Below, in pieces: positions 56,752 to 64,000 of a DNA stretch of 64,000 nucleotides. The stretch lies in contig NZ_BLIN01000005.1 of assembly GCF_009811555.1 (NCBI RefSeq), positions 1,869,501 through 1,933,500 of the forward strand, read 5' to 3'. Numbering within the stretch: the first letter of the stretch is position 1; each line of letters begins with the position of its first letter. Source of the stretch: Streptomyces caniferus (GTDB lineage Bacteria; Actinomycetota; Actinomycetes; Streptomycetales; Streptomycetaceae). The translations under genes and the position numbers were made by a program. The notes beneath the pieces were generated by a model, which saw nothing but the letters and a program-made list of their open reading frames with translations, did not search any database and was not told the origin of the DNA.

Positions 56752-58194
56752 ATGGCCGAACTGCACGATCTGACCGCGCTCGAACAGGCCGAGGGAATCC
56801 GGTCGGGTGAGCTCTCCCCCGTGGAACTCACCGAGCACTACCTGACGCGGATCGAGCGGCTCGACGACACACTCGGCGCTTTCCTCACCCGTACCCCCGA
56901 GATAGCCCGCAAGCAGGCCTCGGACGCCGAGAGCGAGGCCACCGCGGCCCGCCGCGAGGGCCGCTCGCTCCCGCCGCTGCACGGCGTCCCCGTCCCCGTG
57001 AAGGACCTCAACCAGGTCGCCGGGGTGCGCTGCACGATGGGCTCCCGGGCGCTGGCCGAGCATGTGCCCACCGTCGACGACCATGTCGTCCACAAGCTGC
57101 GGGCCGGCGGCACGATCCTGCTCGGCAAGACCAACACCCCCGAATTCGGGCTGCCCTGCTACACCGAGAACGGCCTGGCACCGCCCGCCCGCACCCCGTG
57201 GGACCCGACGCGCTCGGCGGGCGGCTCCAGCGGCGGGGCGGGCGCCGCCGTGGCCGGCGGTCTGGCACCGGTCGCGCACGCCAGCGACGGCGGCGGTTCG
57301 ATCCGCATCCCGGCCTCCGTCTGCGGCCTGTTCGGCATCAAGCCCAGCCGCGGCCGGGTCAGCGGCGGTCCGCTGCTCCACGACGTCTCGGGCCTGGCCA
57401 CCTCGGGCCCGCTGGCCCGTACGGTCGCCGACGCGGCCACCCTGCTGGACGTCATGGCGGGCGCGATGCCCGGCGATCCGTACGCGGCGCCGGAACTGCC
57501 GCCCGGGGAGACCTTCGCCGCGCACGCCCGCCGCGACCCGGGGCGGCTGCGGATCGCCTGCCTCACCGACGCGCCCGTCCCCGGGGTCGAGGTCCACCCC
57601 GACTGCCGCACCGCCACCACCGACACCGCCGCGCTGCTGACCGGACTCGGCCACGACGTGGAGGAACTGTCCCTGCCCACCGACGAGGGCCTCCTCCACG
57701 CCTTCACCCGCGTCTGGTCGGTGCTGGCCGCGAACCGCCCGCTGCCGCCGGAGGGCGAGGAGCTGCTGATGCCGCTCACCCGCTACCTGCGCGCCCGTGG
57801 CGCCGAGGTCTCCGGTACGGACTTCACGCGCGCGATGTACGCGTTCCGGATTCTCGCCCAGTCCCTCGCGGACGGCCTGATGCCGCCGGGCACCGGCTAT
57901 GACGTGATCCTCTCGCCGACGGTGGCCGCGCCCCCGGTCCCGGTCGGCGCGCTGCGCCACGACGCCGATCCCCAGGCCGAGTTCTCCGCCATCGGCGCCT
58001 TCACGCCGTTCACCGCGCTCTACAACGCCACGGGCCAGCCCGCGGTGAGCGTCCCGCTCCAGTGGAACGCCGAGGGGCTGCCGATCGGCGTGATGCTGGC
58101 CGGGCGGTACGGCGACGAGGCCACCTTGATCGCGCTGTCGGCGCAGCTGGAGCAGGCCCGTCCGTGGGCGGGCCGCACCCCGTCCATGTGGTGA
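56752..58194 (+). CDS. Amidase (amidase-signature family)
   Basis: A 480-residue amidase-signature hydrolase with the Ser-cisSer-Lys triad: Lys84 (VPVKDLN), Ser159 (AGGSSGG) and Ser183 (DGGGSIRIPA). The Gly/Ser-rich signature and C-terminal NATGQPAVSVPLQWNAEGLPIGVML are intact. It hydrolyses an amide bond, but the substrate is unspecified; GatA is unlikely because no GatC/GatB genes are near. The ribosome site is AGGAGAGG, 8 nt before the ATG. It is the last gene of the plus-strand series before the convergent soxR. Confidence 0.88.
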   Translation: MAELHDLTALEQAEGIRSGELSPVELTEHYLTRIERLDDTLGAFLTRTPEIARKQASDAESEATAARREGRSLPPLHGVPVPVKDLNQVAGVRCTMGSRALAEHVPTVDDHVVHKLRAGGTILLGKTNTPEFGLPCYTENGLAPPARTPWDPTRSAGGSSGGAGAAVAGGLAPVAHASDGGGSIRIPASVCGLFGIKPSRGRVSGGPLLHDVSGLATSGPLARTVADAATLLDVMAGAMPGDPYAAPELPPGETFAAHARRDPGRLRIACLTDAPVPGVEVHPDCRTATTDTAALLTGLGHDVEELSLPTDEGLLHAFTRVWSVLAANRPLPPEGEELLMPLTRYLRARGAEVSGTDFTRAMYAFRILAQSLADGLMPPGTGYDVILSPTVAAPPVPVGALRHDADPQAEFSAIGAFTPFTALYNATGQPAVSVPLQWNAEGLPIGVMLAGRYGDEATLIALSAQLEQARPWAGRTPSMW

Positions 58195-58207
58195 CACGAG
58201 CCGGATT

Positions 58208-58241
58208 CCGTGCGTCCGCCCTCGCGGGGGCGGACGCACGG
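58208..58241. terminator. Convergent terminator between amidase and soxR
   Basis: A 13-bp perfect stem: CCGTGCGTCCGCC with GGCGGACGCACGG, loop CTCGCGGG (8 nt). Confidence 0.8.
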
Positions 58242-58245
58242 CCGC

Positions 58246-58812
58246 TCAGGGCTCGTCCGTGCAGCACTCCTGCGGGTCCCGCCCGCCGTGCGGCACCGCC
58301 GTGTGCCGCTGGTCGCCGCCGGCCCGCTGCTGTGCCCCCTCCGGGTCCTTGGCACCGTGGTCGACCCGCAGCCGCCGGGCGCCCGGCCCCTGCTCGCCGA
58401 GGTTGTCGTACGGGTTGGACAGCGCGCACTTCTCCAGCGAGAGGCAGCCGCAGCCGATGCAGTCCGTCAACCGGTCGCGCAGCTCGACGAGTTGACTGAT
58501 CCGCTCGTCCAGCTCGGAGCGCCAGACCTCGGAGAGCCGGGCCCAGTCGGCGCGGTTGGGCGTGCGTTCGTCGGGCAGCTCCGCCAGTGCGTCGCGGATC
58601 ACCGCGAGCGGGATCCCCACCCGCTGCGCCGCCCGTACGAACGCGACCCGGCGCAGCGCGTCACGGGTGTAGCGCCGCTGGTTGCCCGCCGTCCGGGTGC
58701 TGCTGATGAGCCCCTTGGACTCGTAGAAGTGCAGCGCGGAGACCGCGGCGCCGCTGCGCGCGGAGAGCTGGCCGACGGTGAGCTCATGAACCTTGTACGG
58801 AAGCTGGGGCAC
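58246..58812 (-). CDS. soxR: Redox-sensitive transcriptional activator SoxR
   Basis: A 188-residue MerR-family regulator. The N-terminal wHTH ([20 protein letters not shown]) is followed by the dimerisation helix and the [2Fe-2S] motif [12 protein letters not shown] (Cys118, Cys121, Cys123, Cys129), unique to SoxR. The cluster responds to redox-active compounds such as actinorhodin-type pigments in Streptomyces. A long hydrophilic C-terminal tail (about 140-188), rich in Gly/Gln/His, is variable in the family. No classical SoxR palindrome is seen in the 189 bp upstream. Confidence 0.94.
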   Translation of the reverse strand: MPQLPYKVHELTVGQLSARSGAAVSALHFYESKGLISSTRTAGNQRRYTRDALRRVAFVRAAQRVGIPLAVIRDALAELPDERTPNRADWARLSEVWRSELDERISQLVELRDRLTDCIGCGCLSLEKCALSNPYDNLGEQGPGARRLRVDHGAKDPEGAQQRAGGDQRHTAVPHGGRDPQECCTDEP

Positions 58813-58931
58813 GGTTCCACCCTAGGACGTGCCGCGTCCGGGCCTGCCGCCCGCCGGGACCGGTCGCCCGGTGTCCGCCCGCCGGGCCGGGCGTCCCCGG
58901 GCGTTGACAGCGGGCACCCCCACTCAGCATG

Positions 58932-58947
58932 CTGAGCAAGCGCTTAG
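58932..58947. promoter_or_regulatory. TetR operator before the MaoC gene
   Basis: CTGAGCAAGCGCTTAG, identical to 60261-60276 before the TetR gene. The core GCAAGCGCTTAG resembles the KstR2-type consensus ANCAAGNNCTTGNT. It is 55 bp before the MaoC start, in a promoter position. Confidence 0.65.
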
Positions 58948-59001
58948 TAAGCGTCGGCCGGTGCACAACAGCGGCGGACGGACCCCCGAGGAGGCGGACA
59001 A

Positions 59002-59463
59002 ATGGCACAGCCCCGAGTGTTCGGATCGCTCGACGAACTGCGGGACGCAGTCGGTGAGGAGCTGGGCACCAGCGACTGGCTGGAGATCGACCAGAAGCGG
59101 ATCGACCTGTTCGCGGAGGCCACCGGCGATCACCAGTGGATCCATGTGGACCAGGAGAAGGCCGCGGCCGGCCCCTTCGGCACCACCATCGCGCACGGCT
59201 ATCTGACGCTCTCGCTGCTGCCCGCTTTCGTACCGCAGCTCATGCGGGTCGACAACGTGAAGATGGGCATCAACTACGGCACCAACAAGGTCCGTTTCCC
59301 CGCCACCGTCCCGGTCGGCTCACGACTGCGCGCCACCGCCAGGATCGCGGAGGTGACGGAGGTGCCCGGCGGCGTCCAGCTCGCCACGGTCGTGACCATC
59401 GAGCGCGAGGGCGGCGACAAGCCCGTCTGTGTCGCGGAGTCGGTCAGCCGCTTCTACCTGTAG
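59002..59463 (+). CDS. MaoC-family hydratase (R-specific enoyl-CoA hydratase-like)
   Basis: A 153-residue hot-dog-fold protein. The hydratase motif is FAEATGDHQWIHVD with catalytic Asp and His, followed by GPFGTTIAHGYLTLSLLP, the conserved MaoC stretch. Single-domain MaoC enzymes hydrate trans-2-enoyl-CoA to the R-3-hydroxy form. The ribosome site is GAGGAGG 8 nt upstream. It is likely controlled by the TetR protein encoded at 59524-60195, since both promoters carry the same 16-bp site. Confidence 0.9.
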   Translation: MAQPRVFGSLDELRDAVGEELGTSDWLEIDQKRIDLFAEATGDHQWIHVDQEKAAAGPFGTTIAHGYLTLSLLPAFVPQLMRVDNVKMGINYGTNKVRFPATVPVGSRLRATARIAEVTEVPGGVQLATVVTIEREGGDKPVCVAESVSRFYL

Positions 59464-59516
59464 CCGGGCGGCCGCCGGGCCGCGGGTCCCGGGACACCCG
59501 GGTCCCGGCGCCCGGC
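59463..59516. terminator. Convergent terminator region
   Basis: The outer arms GCCGGGCG (59463-59470) and CGCCCGGC (59509-59516) enclose further GC-rich inverted sequences (GGGTCCCGGG...CCCGGGTCCC), between the convergent MaoC and TetR genes. Confidence 0.5.
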
Positions 59517-59523
59517 CCCTCCG

Positions 59524-60195
59524 TCAGCCGGGAGGCCGCTGCGCCTGCTCCTCGCGGGAGGCGGTCCGGTCCACCGGCGCGCCCACCATGCGCAGCACGA
59601 GGTCGGCATAGAGGGTGCCGACCTCGTCGGGCGTCCGCGGGCCCTCCGCCGTGAACCAGCGGGCGACGTCCACGCACAGCGACAGCACCGCGAGGGTGGT
59701 GCCCGGCACATCGTCGGCCTGGAACTCCCCGCTGTCCGCGCCGTCCTGGATGATCTGCCGCAGCAACCGGTCCGTCCGGCGGCGCAGACCGGTGATCTCG
59801 GTGTAGTGCTCGGGGCCCAGCGCCTGGAGCTCGTACTGGATGACCCGGGCGGTGGTGTGGTGCTCGGCGTGCCAGCGGGCGAAGGTGCGGACGGCGTCGC
59901 GAAGGCGCTCGGTGGCGCTGCCCTCGGCCTCGGCGGCGGCACCCATGATGCGCAGCGCCTTTTCGTGACCGATGCCGCTGATGCGGTAGAGCAGCTCTTC
60001 CTTGGTCTTGTAGTGGATGTAGAGGGCCGCCGGGCTCATCCCGGCCCGGCCCGCGATGTCCCGGGTGGTCGTGGCGTGGTAACCGCGCTCGGCGAACGCC
60101 TCGACGGCCGCGCTGACCAGGCGCCGTGCGGCATCCGGGGTCACCCCGGCCCACTCCTGGTTCTCCTCTTCGGCCCGCTCCGCCGCCGCACCCAT
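59524..60195 (-). CDS. TetR/AcrR-family regulator (fatty-acid/steroid degradation type)
   Basis: A 223-residue repressor. The helix-turn-helix is TTRDIAGRAGMSPAALYIHYKTKEELLYRI. The ligand-binding domain has VIQYELQALGPEHYTEI, resembling regulators of acyl-CoA metabolism (KstR2-like). The operator CTGAGCAAGCGCTTAG occurs before its own gene and the MaoC gene, suggesting autoregulation plus control of MaoC. The ligand could be an acyl-CoA, by family analogy. The start at 60195 is followed by a charged N-terminal extension (AERAEEENQEWAG). Confidence 0.86.
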   Translation of the reverse strand: MGAAAERAEEENQEWAGVTPDAARRLVSAAVEAFAERGYHATTTRDIAGRAGMSPAALYIHYKTKEELLYRISGIGHEKALRIMGAAAEAEGSATERLRDAVRTFARWHAEHHTTARVIQYELQALGPEHYTEITGLRRRTDRLLRQIIQDGADSGEFQADDVPGTTLAVLSLCVDVARWFTAEGPRTPDEVGTLYADLVLRMVGAPVDRTASREEQAQRPPG

Positions 60196-60260
60196 CGCGT
60201 ACCCCGCTCCTCGATCCGCCAGGGACCCTCCACTGACGGATCGAACACCATATCGCGCCG

Positions 60261-60276
60261 CTGAGCAAGCGCTTAG
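60261..60276. promoter_or_regulatory. TetR operator before its own gene
   Basis: An exact second copy of CTGAGCAAGCGCTTAG, 66 bp before the TetR start. Confidence 0.65.
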
Positions 60277-60317
60277 GCCCGGCGGGCAGGCGGACGGGCC
60301 GCCCCCGGAGGGGCCGG

Positions 60318-61469
60318 TCAGAAGGCGGAGACCCCGGTCAGCGCGCGGCCGATGACCAGCTTCTGTATCTGGCTGGTGCCCTCGTACAGCGTCATCACCC
60401 GGGCGTCCCGCAGCAGTTTGCCGACCGGGTACTCGTCGATGTAGCCGTAGCCGCCGAAGACCTGGAGGGCGTTGTTGGCGGCACGCACCGCGGCCTCGGA
60501 GGCGAACAGCTTGGCCTTCGACGCGGCGGTGGCGAACGGCTCGCCGCGCTCGATCAGATCGGCCACCCGCCAGGTCAGCAGGCGCGCGGCGTCCACGTCC
60601 ACGGCGATATCGCTGATCAGCTCCTGCACCAGCTGGTGCCGGGCGAGCGGCTTGCCGAACTGCTCGCGCTCGCCCGCGTAGCCGACCGCGGCGTCCAGGG
60701 CGGCCCGGGCGATGCCCACACAGCCCGCCGCCACCGACATCCGGCCCTTGGCCAGCGCGGACATCGCGACCGAGAACCCCTTGCCCGCGGGCCCCAGCAT
60801 GGCCGCGGCCGGGACCCGTACGCCGTTCAGGGCCAGCTCCGCGGTCGCCTGGCCGCGCAGTCCCAGCTTGCCGTGGATCTCGCGGCGCTCCAGGCCGGGA
60901 CTGTCCGCCGGGACGAGGAAGGCGCTGATGCCCTGGTGTCCCGGGGCCTCCCCGGTGCGGGCGAAGAGCAGCACGACATCGGCCCAGGTGCCGTTGGTGA
61001 TGAACATCTTGGCGCCGTCGATGACGTACTCGTCCCCGTCCCGGACCGCCCGGGTGGCGAGGCTTGCCGCGTCGGATCCGGTGCCCGGTTCGGTGAGACC
61101 GAAGCAGCCGACCGCCTCGCCGGAGGTGAGCCGGGGCAGCCAGGTCCGCTTCTGTTCCTCGTCGCCCCAGGAGGCGAGGGTCTTGGCCACCAGTCCCAGG
61201 GACACCGAGACGATGCCGCGCACCGCGGAGTCGGCGCGGCCCAGCTCCTCGGTGACCAGGACGTAGGAGAGGTGGTCGCCGCCGGAGCCGCCGTACTCCT
61301 CGGGGACGGTGAGCCCGAGGAAGCCGAGGTCGCCGAGCTTCTTCACGATGCCGCGGTCGACCGCTTCCGCACGGTCCCAGGCGGTGGCGTGCGGGGCGAT
61401 CTCGCGGTCGGCGAAGTCCTTGGCGAGCTGCCGCACCGCGGTCTGCTCCGCGCTGAGCTCCAGATTCAT
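60318..61469 (-). CDS. Acyl-CoA dehydrogenase (short/branched-chain type)
   Basis: A 383-residue flavoprotein. FAD/substrate motifs are FGLTEPGTGSDAASL, ITNGTWADVVLLFARTG, REQFGKPLARHQLVQELISDIAV and GGYGYIDEYPVGKLLRDARVM. The catalytic glutamate is in TLYEGTSQIQ, the usual position for this class. It introduces a double bond into an acyl-CoA. It is divergent from a TetR gene, with a palindrome in between, so repression by that TetR is likely. No electron-transfer flavoprotein genes are in the window. Confidence 0.91.
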   Translation of the reverse strand: MNLELSAEQTAVRQLAKDFADREIAPHATAWDRAEAVDRGIVKKLGDLGFLGLTVPEEYGGSGGDHLSYVLVTEELGRADSAVRGIVSVSLGLVAKTLASWGDEEQKRTWLPRLTSGEAVGCFGLTEPGTGSDAASLATRAVRDGDEYVIDGAKMFITNGTWADVVLLFARTGEAPGHQGISAFLVPADSPGLERREIHGKLGLRGQATAELALNGVRVPAAAMLGPAGKGFSVAMSALAKGRMSVAAGCVGIARAALDAAVGYAGEREQFGKPLARHQLVQELISDIAVDVDAARLLTWRVADLIERGEPFATAASKAKLFASEAAVRAANNALQVFGGYGYIDEYPVGKLLRDARVMTLYEGTSQIQKLVIGRALTGVSAF

Positions 61470-61497
61470 CTCAGGCCCCTTGTGGACGAGAGCAGTT

Positions 61498-61514
61498 AAT
61501 TAGCACTGCTAGTT
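61498..61514. promoter_or_regulatory. Operator between the divergent ACAD and TetR genes
   Basis: AATTAGCACTGCTAGTT: core TAGCA-C-TGCTA palindrome (61501-61511), extended with two partial mismatches. It sits 30 bp before the plus-strand TetR start and 29 bp before the ACAD start, so it can control both. Confidence 0.6.
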
Positions 61515-61543
61515 TTCGTTGGGCAGCCTCTACTATGTGCGTC

Positions 61544-62191
61544 ATGGCCCGACCCCGCAAGCCCCTGCTGAGCCGCGAGCGCATCGTCTCCACGGCGCTG
61601 GCGCTCATCGACTCCGAAGGGCTGCCGGCGCTCTCCACCCGGCGTCTGGCGGCGGAGCTGGGCGTGAGCGGGCCGTCCCTCTACAACCACTTCACGACCA
61701 AGGACGAGATCCTCGACGCGGTGGCCGACACGGTGATCGCCGAGGTCGACGTCTCGGGCTTCGGGACGGGCGCGGACTGGCGCGCCGGACTCCTCGACTG
61801 GGCCCGCTCCTACCGCGCGGCGCTCGCCGCGCACCCGCAGATCGTGCCGTTCCTCGCCCAGGGCCCCGGCCGCCGCCCCGCCGGGCTGAAAATGGCCGAC
61901 GCGGCGTTCGGCGGGATGGTCGGGGCGGGCTGGCCGCCCGCCCAGGCCACCAGGGTCTGTGCGATGGTCCGTTACTTCGTGGCCGGGTCCGCGCTGGGCT
62001 CGTTCGCCCGCGGCTTCGTGGACGACCCGAGCGCCTACGACCCCGCCGACTACCCGCACCTGGGCCGGGCCCACCTTCTGGCGGAGCATCAGCGCCAGGT
62101 GGACGAGGGGGCGTTCGAGACCGGGCTGCGGGCGCTGGTGGACGGTCTGGCGCTGCAGCACCCGGAACTCCTGCCGCCTAAGGGCGGCTGA
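61544..62191 (+). CDS. TetR-family regulator with TetR_C-type domain
   Basis: A 215-residue regulator. The DNA-binding part reads LSTRRLAAELGVSGPSLYNHFTTKDEIL; the C-terminal domain (from about 75) resembles the tetracyclin-repressor-like type. The ATG at 61544 is chosen: the -10-like TACTAT (61531-61536) would place transcription start at about that codon, giving a leaderless mRNA; the ATG nine bases earlier lies inside the -10 region. It probably represses itself and the divergent acyl-CoA dehydrogenase through the 61498-61514 site. Confidence 0.86.
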   Translation: MARPRKPLLSRERIVSTALALIDSEGLPALSTRRLAAELGVSGPSLYNHFTTKDEILDAVADTVIAEVDVSGFGTGADWRAGLLDWARSYRAALAAHPQIVPFLAQGPGRRPAGLKMADAAFGGMVGAGWPPAQATRVCAMVRYFVAGSALGSFARGFVDDPSAYDPADYPHLGRAHLLAEHQRQVDEGAFETGLRALVDGLALQHPELLPPKGG

Positions 62192-62205
62192 CCGCCCCGC
62201 ACAGC

Positions 62206-62231
62206 CCCCGGCGCACGGTCGGCCGCCGGGG
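62206..62231. terminator. Convergent terminator hairpin
   Basis: CCCCGGCG (62206-62213) pairs with CGCCGGGG (62224-62231) around a 10-nt loop between the TetR and MFS genes. Confidence 0.6.
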
Positions 62232-62243
62232 AGCCGCCGGGCC

Positions 62244-63617
62244 TCAGCCCTGCGTGGGCGACGCCTTCGGCCGTCCGTCCGGCTCGCCCGTCGCCGCCGC
62301 ACGGCGCGTGAGCAGCCAGATGGACACCAGGGCGATGACGGACAGCACCATGATGTACCCGGCCACCGCCATCGAGGTGCCGCTCGCCTCCAGCAGCAGC
62401 ACCATCAGGAACGGCGCGAGGCCGCCGCCCAGGATGGCGCTGATCTGGTAGCCGAGCGAGGCGCCGGTGTAGCGCATCTCGGCGCTGAACAGCTCGGCGA
62501 ACAGCGCGGCCTGCGGGCCGTACATGATGCTGAGGAAGCAGCTGCCGACGAAGGTGCCGACGGCCAGCCACAGCAGCGACGCGGTATCGATGAGCAGGAA
62601 CATCGGCACCGCCCAGAGCAGCAGCCCGACGGCGCCCGCGGCGTACACCCGCAGCCGGCCGATCCGGTCGGACAGCGCGGCGGCGGCCGGGATCAGGGCG
62701 AGTTGGGTGAGGCTGACCAGCAGGGAGACGGTCAGCACGGAGGTACGCCGCATCTCCAGCTCGCGGGTGGCGTAGTCCAGGACGCCGGTGATCAGGATGT
62801 AGAAGGTGGCGGTGTTCACCGCGAACGAGCCGCCGGCCAGCAGGACCGTGCGGAGGTGGTGCCGCAGGATGGTGCGCAGCGGTGAACGGCGCGCCTCCTC
62901 GGCCCGTTCCGCCGCCGCCGGCTTCTCCTCCGCGGCCCGGAAGGCGGGGGTCTCCTCGACATGGGTGTGGATGTAGCGGGCGAGGAGCAGCACCAGTACG
63001 CCGACGAGGAAGGGGACCCGCCAGCCCCAGGTGCCGAAGGACCGCTCGTCGGTGACCGCACCGGCCAGCAGGAAGACGGTGTTGGCGGTCATCACGCCGA
63101 GCGGCACGCCGAGTTGCACCAGCGAGCCGTAGAGACCGCGCTTGCCCTCGGGGGCGTATTCGGTGGCCATCAGCATCGCGCCGCCCCACTGGGCACCGAC
63201 CGCGAGGCCCTGGACCAGCCGCAGGACGACCAGCAGGACCGGCGCGGCCAGCCCGATGGAGTCGTAGGAGGGCAGCAGCCCGATGGCGGTGGTGGCCAGC
63301 CCCATCACGGTCAGCGCGAGCACCAGCATGGGCTTGCGGCCGCGCCGGTCGCCGAGGTGACCGGCGATCACACCGCCGACGGGACGGGCCAGAAAGCCCA
63401 CCGCGAAGGTCGCGAACGAGGCGAGGACGCCGGCGGCCCGGCTGTCCGAGGGGAAGAAGGCGGGGCCGAGGACGAGCGCGGCGGCGATTCCGAAGACGAA
63501 GTAGTCGTACCACTCGACGGCGGAGGCGAGGGCCGCGGCGGTGGCGACCCTGCGGCGGCTGCGGGAGGAGGGCGGGGTGCCGGTGGAGCCGTGAGGCGCG
63601 GAGGGGGCCGTGTCCAT
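62244..63617 (-). CDS. MFS transporter (MHS/ShiA-like)
   Basis: A 457-residue, 12-helix transporter of the metabolite:H+ symporter group. Motifs are ATAAALASAVEWYDYFVFG, GHLGDRRGRKPMLV, RLVQGLAVGAQWGGAMLMATEYAP and the second-half FAELFSAEMRYTGASLGYQISAILGG. The charged loop after helix 6 (EEKPAAAERAEEARR) is standard. The ATG at 63617 was chosen because it has GGAG 10 nt upstream. Candidate cargo is a small carboxylate. A palindrome resembling those at 39134 and 46537 lies 62 bp upstream, tying it to the acid-degradation loci. Confidence 0.88.
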   Translation of the reverse strand: MDTAPSAPHGSTGTPPSSRSRRRVATAAALASAVEWYDYFVFGIAAALVLGPAFFPSDSRAAGVLASFATFAVGFLARPVGGVIAGHLGDRRGRKPMLVLALTVMGLATTAIGLLPSYDSIGLAAPVLLVVLRLVQGLAVGAQWGGAMLMATEYAPEGKRGLYGSLVQLGVPLGVMTANTVFLLAGAVTDERSFGTWGWRVPFLVGVLVLLLARYIHTHVEETPAFRAAEEKPAAAERAEEARRSPLRTILRHHLRTVLLAGGSFAVNTATFYILITGVLDYATRELEMRRTSVLTVSLLVSLTQLALIPAAAALSDRIGRLRVYAAGAVGLLLWAVPMFLLIDTASLLWLAVGTFVGSCFLSIMYGPQAALFAELFSAEMRYTGASLGYQISAILGGGLAPFLMVLLLEASGTSMAVAGYIMVLSVIALVSIWLLTRRAAATGEPDGRPKASPTQG

Positions 63618-63678
63618 GCGTGCACACTCCGAGGGGGTGCGGGAAGGGAGGGGGGCGGCGCCGTGATGCCGGGCGACC

Positions 63679-63696
63679 GTACCGACCGGCCGGTAC
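63679..63696. promoter_or_regulatory. Operator-like palindrome before the MFS gene
   Basis: GTACCGACCGGCCGGTAC is an 18-nt near-palindrome (TACCGACCGG / CCGGCCGGTA) in the same class as the sites at 39134-39153 and 46537-46552, located 62 bp before the start. Confidence 0.5.
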
Positions 63697-63822
63697 GGCG
63701 TCAACGGACCGCGCGGCACGAGTTTTTCCGGTGGCCGGACGGCACCGGCCGGGGCGCCTTCCGCACCCCGGCCCTCCTCGCCGGCCGCCCGGAAGACGAC
63801 CGGCCCGCGGCCGGGATGCCGT

Positions 63823-64000
63823 CTAGAACACGACCAGCGCCCGCCCGCCCTTGCCCGCCAGCATCGCGTCGAAGGCGGCCGGGATGCCGTCCAGGCCGAT
63901 CCGCTCGGTGACCAGTGCGGACAGGTCGAGCGCGCCGGAGCGGACATGTCCGGCGATGACCGGGAGGTCGCGGGCGGGGTCGCTGTTGCCGTAGACACAG
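63823..64000 (-). CDS. Zinc-binding alcohol dehydrogenase (MDR), C-terminal fragment cut by window edge
   Basis: Only the last 59 codons are inside the window. The reading frame (TAG stop at 63823-63825) ends ...ERIGLDGIPAAFDAMLAGKGGRALVVF, preceded by CVYGNSDPARDLPVIAGHVRSG, the usual end of medium-chain zinc-type alcohol dehydrogenases. The start and catalytic domain lie beyond position 64000. It reads toward the MFS gene on the same strand, 205 bp away. Confidence 0.8.
   Translation of the reverse strand, partial: CVYGNSDPARDLPVIAGHVRSGALDLSALVTERIGLDGIPAAFDAMLAGKGGRALVVF

Overview
The window is high-GC actinobacterial DNA, almost certainly from a Streptomyces chromosome. The evidence is the very strong G/C third-position bias, a mycothiol ligase gene (mshC), a long sortase-type chaplin beside a short chaplin (chpC-chpH order), a SoxR regulator, F420-type and acyl-CoA enzymes, and many TetR regulators. 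I see no phage, insertion sequence, rRNA or CRISPR array. Gene density is high, with perfect GC hairpins between most convergent genes.

Layout. 71-4786: a minus-strand run of phosphomutase, DUF3090, a kinase-like SCO1664-family protein and mshC, with divergent corA. 4826-11674: ferritin-like protein, LLM oxidoreductase, aldo/keto reductase overlapping a RecD2-like protein whose ATPase motifs are eroded, and small conserved proteins. 11760-15910: chpC, chpH, an M20 peptidase, tRNA-Leu(GAG) and an RluA-type pseudouridine synthase. 15959-21819: a four-gene module of EACC1, a caspase fused to an FGE/C-lectin-like domain, and two large unrecognised proteins. This is the best candidate in the window for an under-described conflict (defence or cell-death) system. 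21896-25574: Bax-inhibitor-1-like membrane protein, HAD, Nudix and ABC-F. 25925-30275: a P450 divergent from a 2Fe-2S protein across an array of palindromic 21-bp repeats, then an OmpR-type two-component pair. 30304-38999: isochorismatase-like protein lacking its cysteine, a molybdopterin/cytochrome b pair, a large FAD dehydrogenase, DMT transporter, Nudix, two DUF202 proteins and an MBL hydrolase.

39134-46494 holds two acyl-CoA catabolic loci, one with a kinase plus ACAD10/11-like dehydrogenase and the other with a TetR regulator, acyl-CoA ligase and SDR. They share an operator-like palindrome (TACCGACTRGTYGG type), and a related copy precedes the MFS gene at the far right. 46666-58241: a secreted NamZ-like muramidase, MHS transporter, LysR regulator, secreted penicillin-acylase-type Ntn hydrolase, a zinc-ribbon protein, a BKACE enzyme with an OFA-type transporter and its 37-residue small partner, and an amidase. 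58246-64000: soxR, MaoC hydratase, two TetR regulators, an acyl-CoA dehydrogenase, an MFS transporter and the 3' end of a zinc-type alcohol dehydrogenase cut by the window edge. One TetR gene shares an identical 16-bp operator with the MaoC gene.

All calls rest on reading the sequence and translations. Family names come from motif recognition, not from searches.
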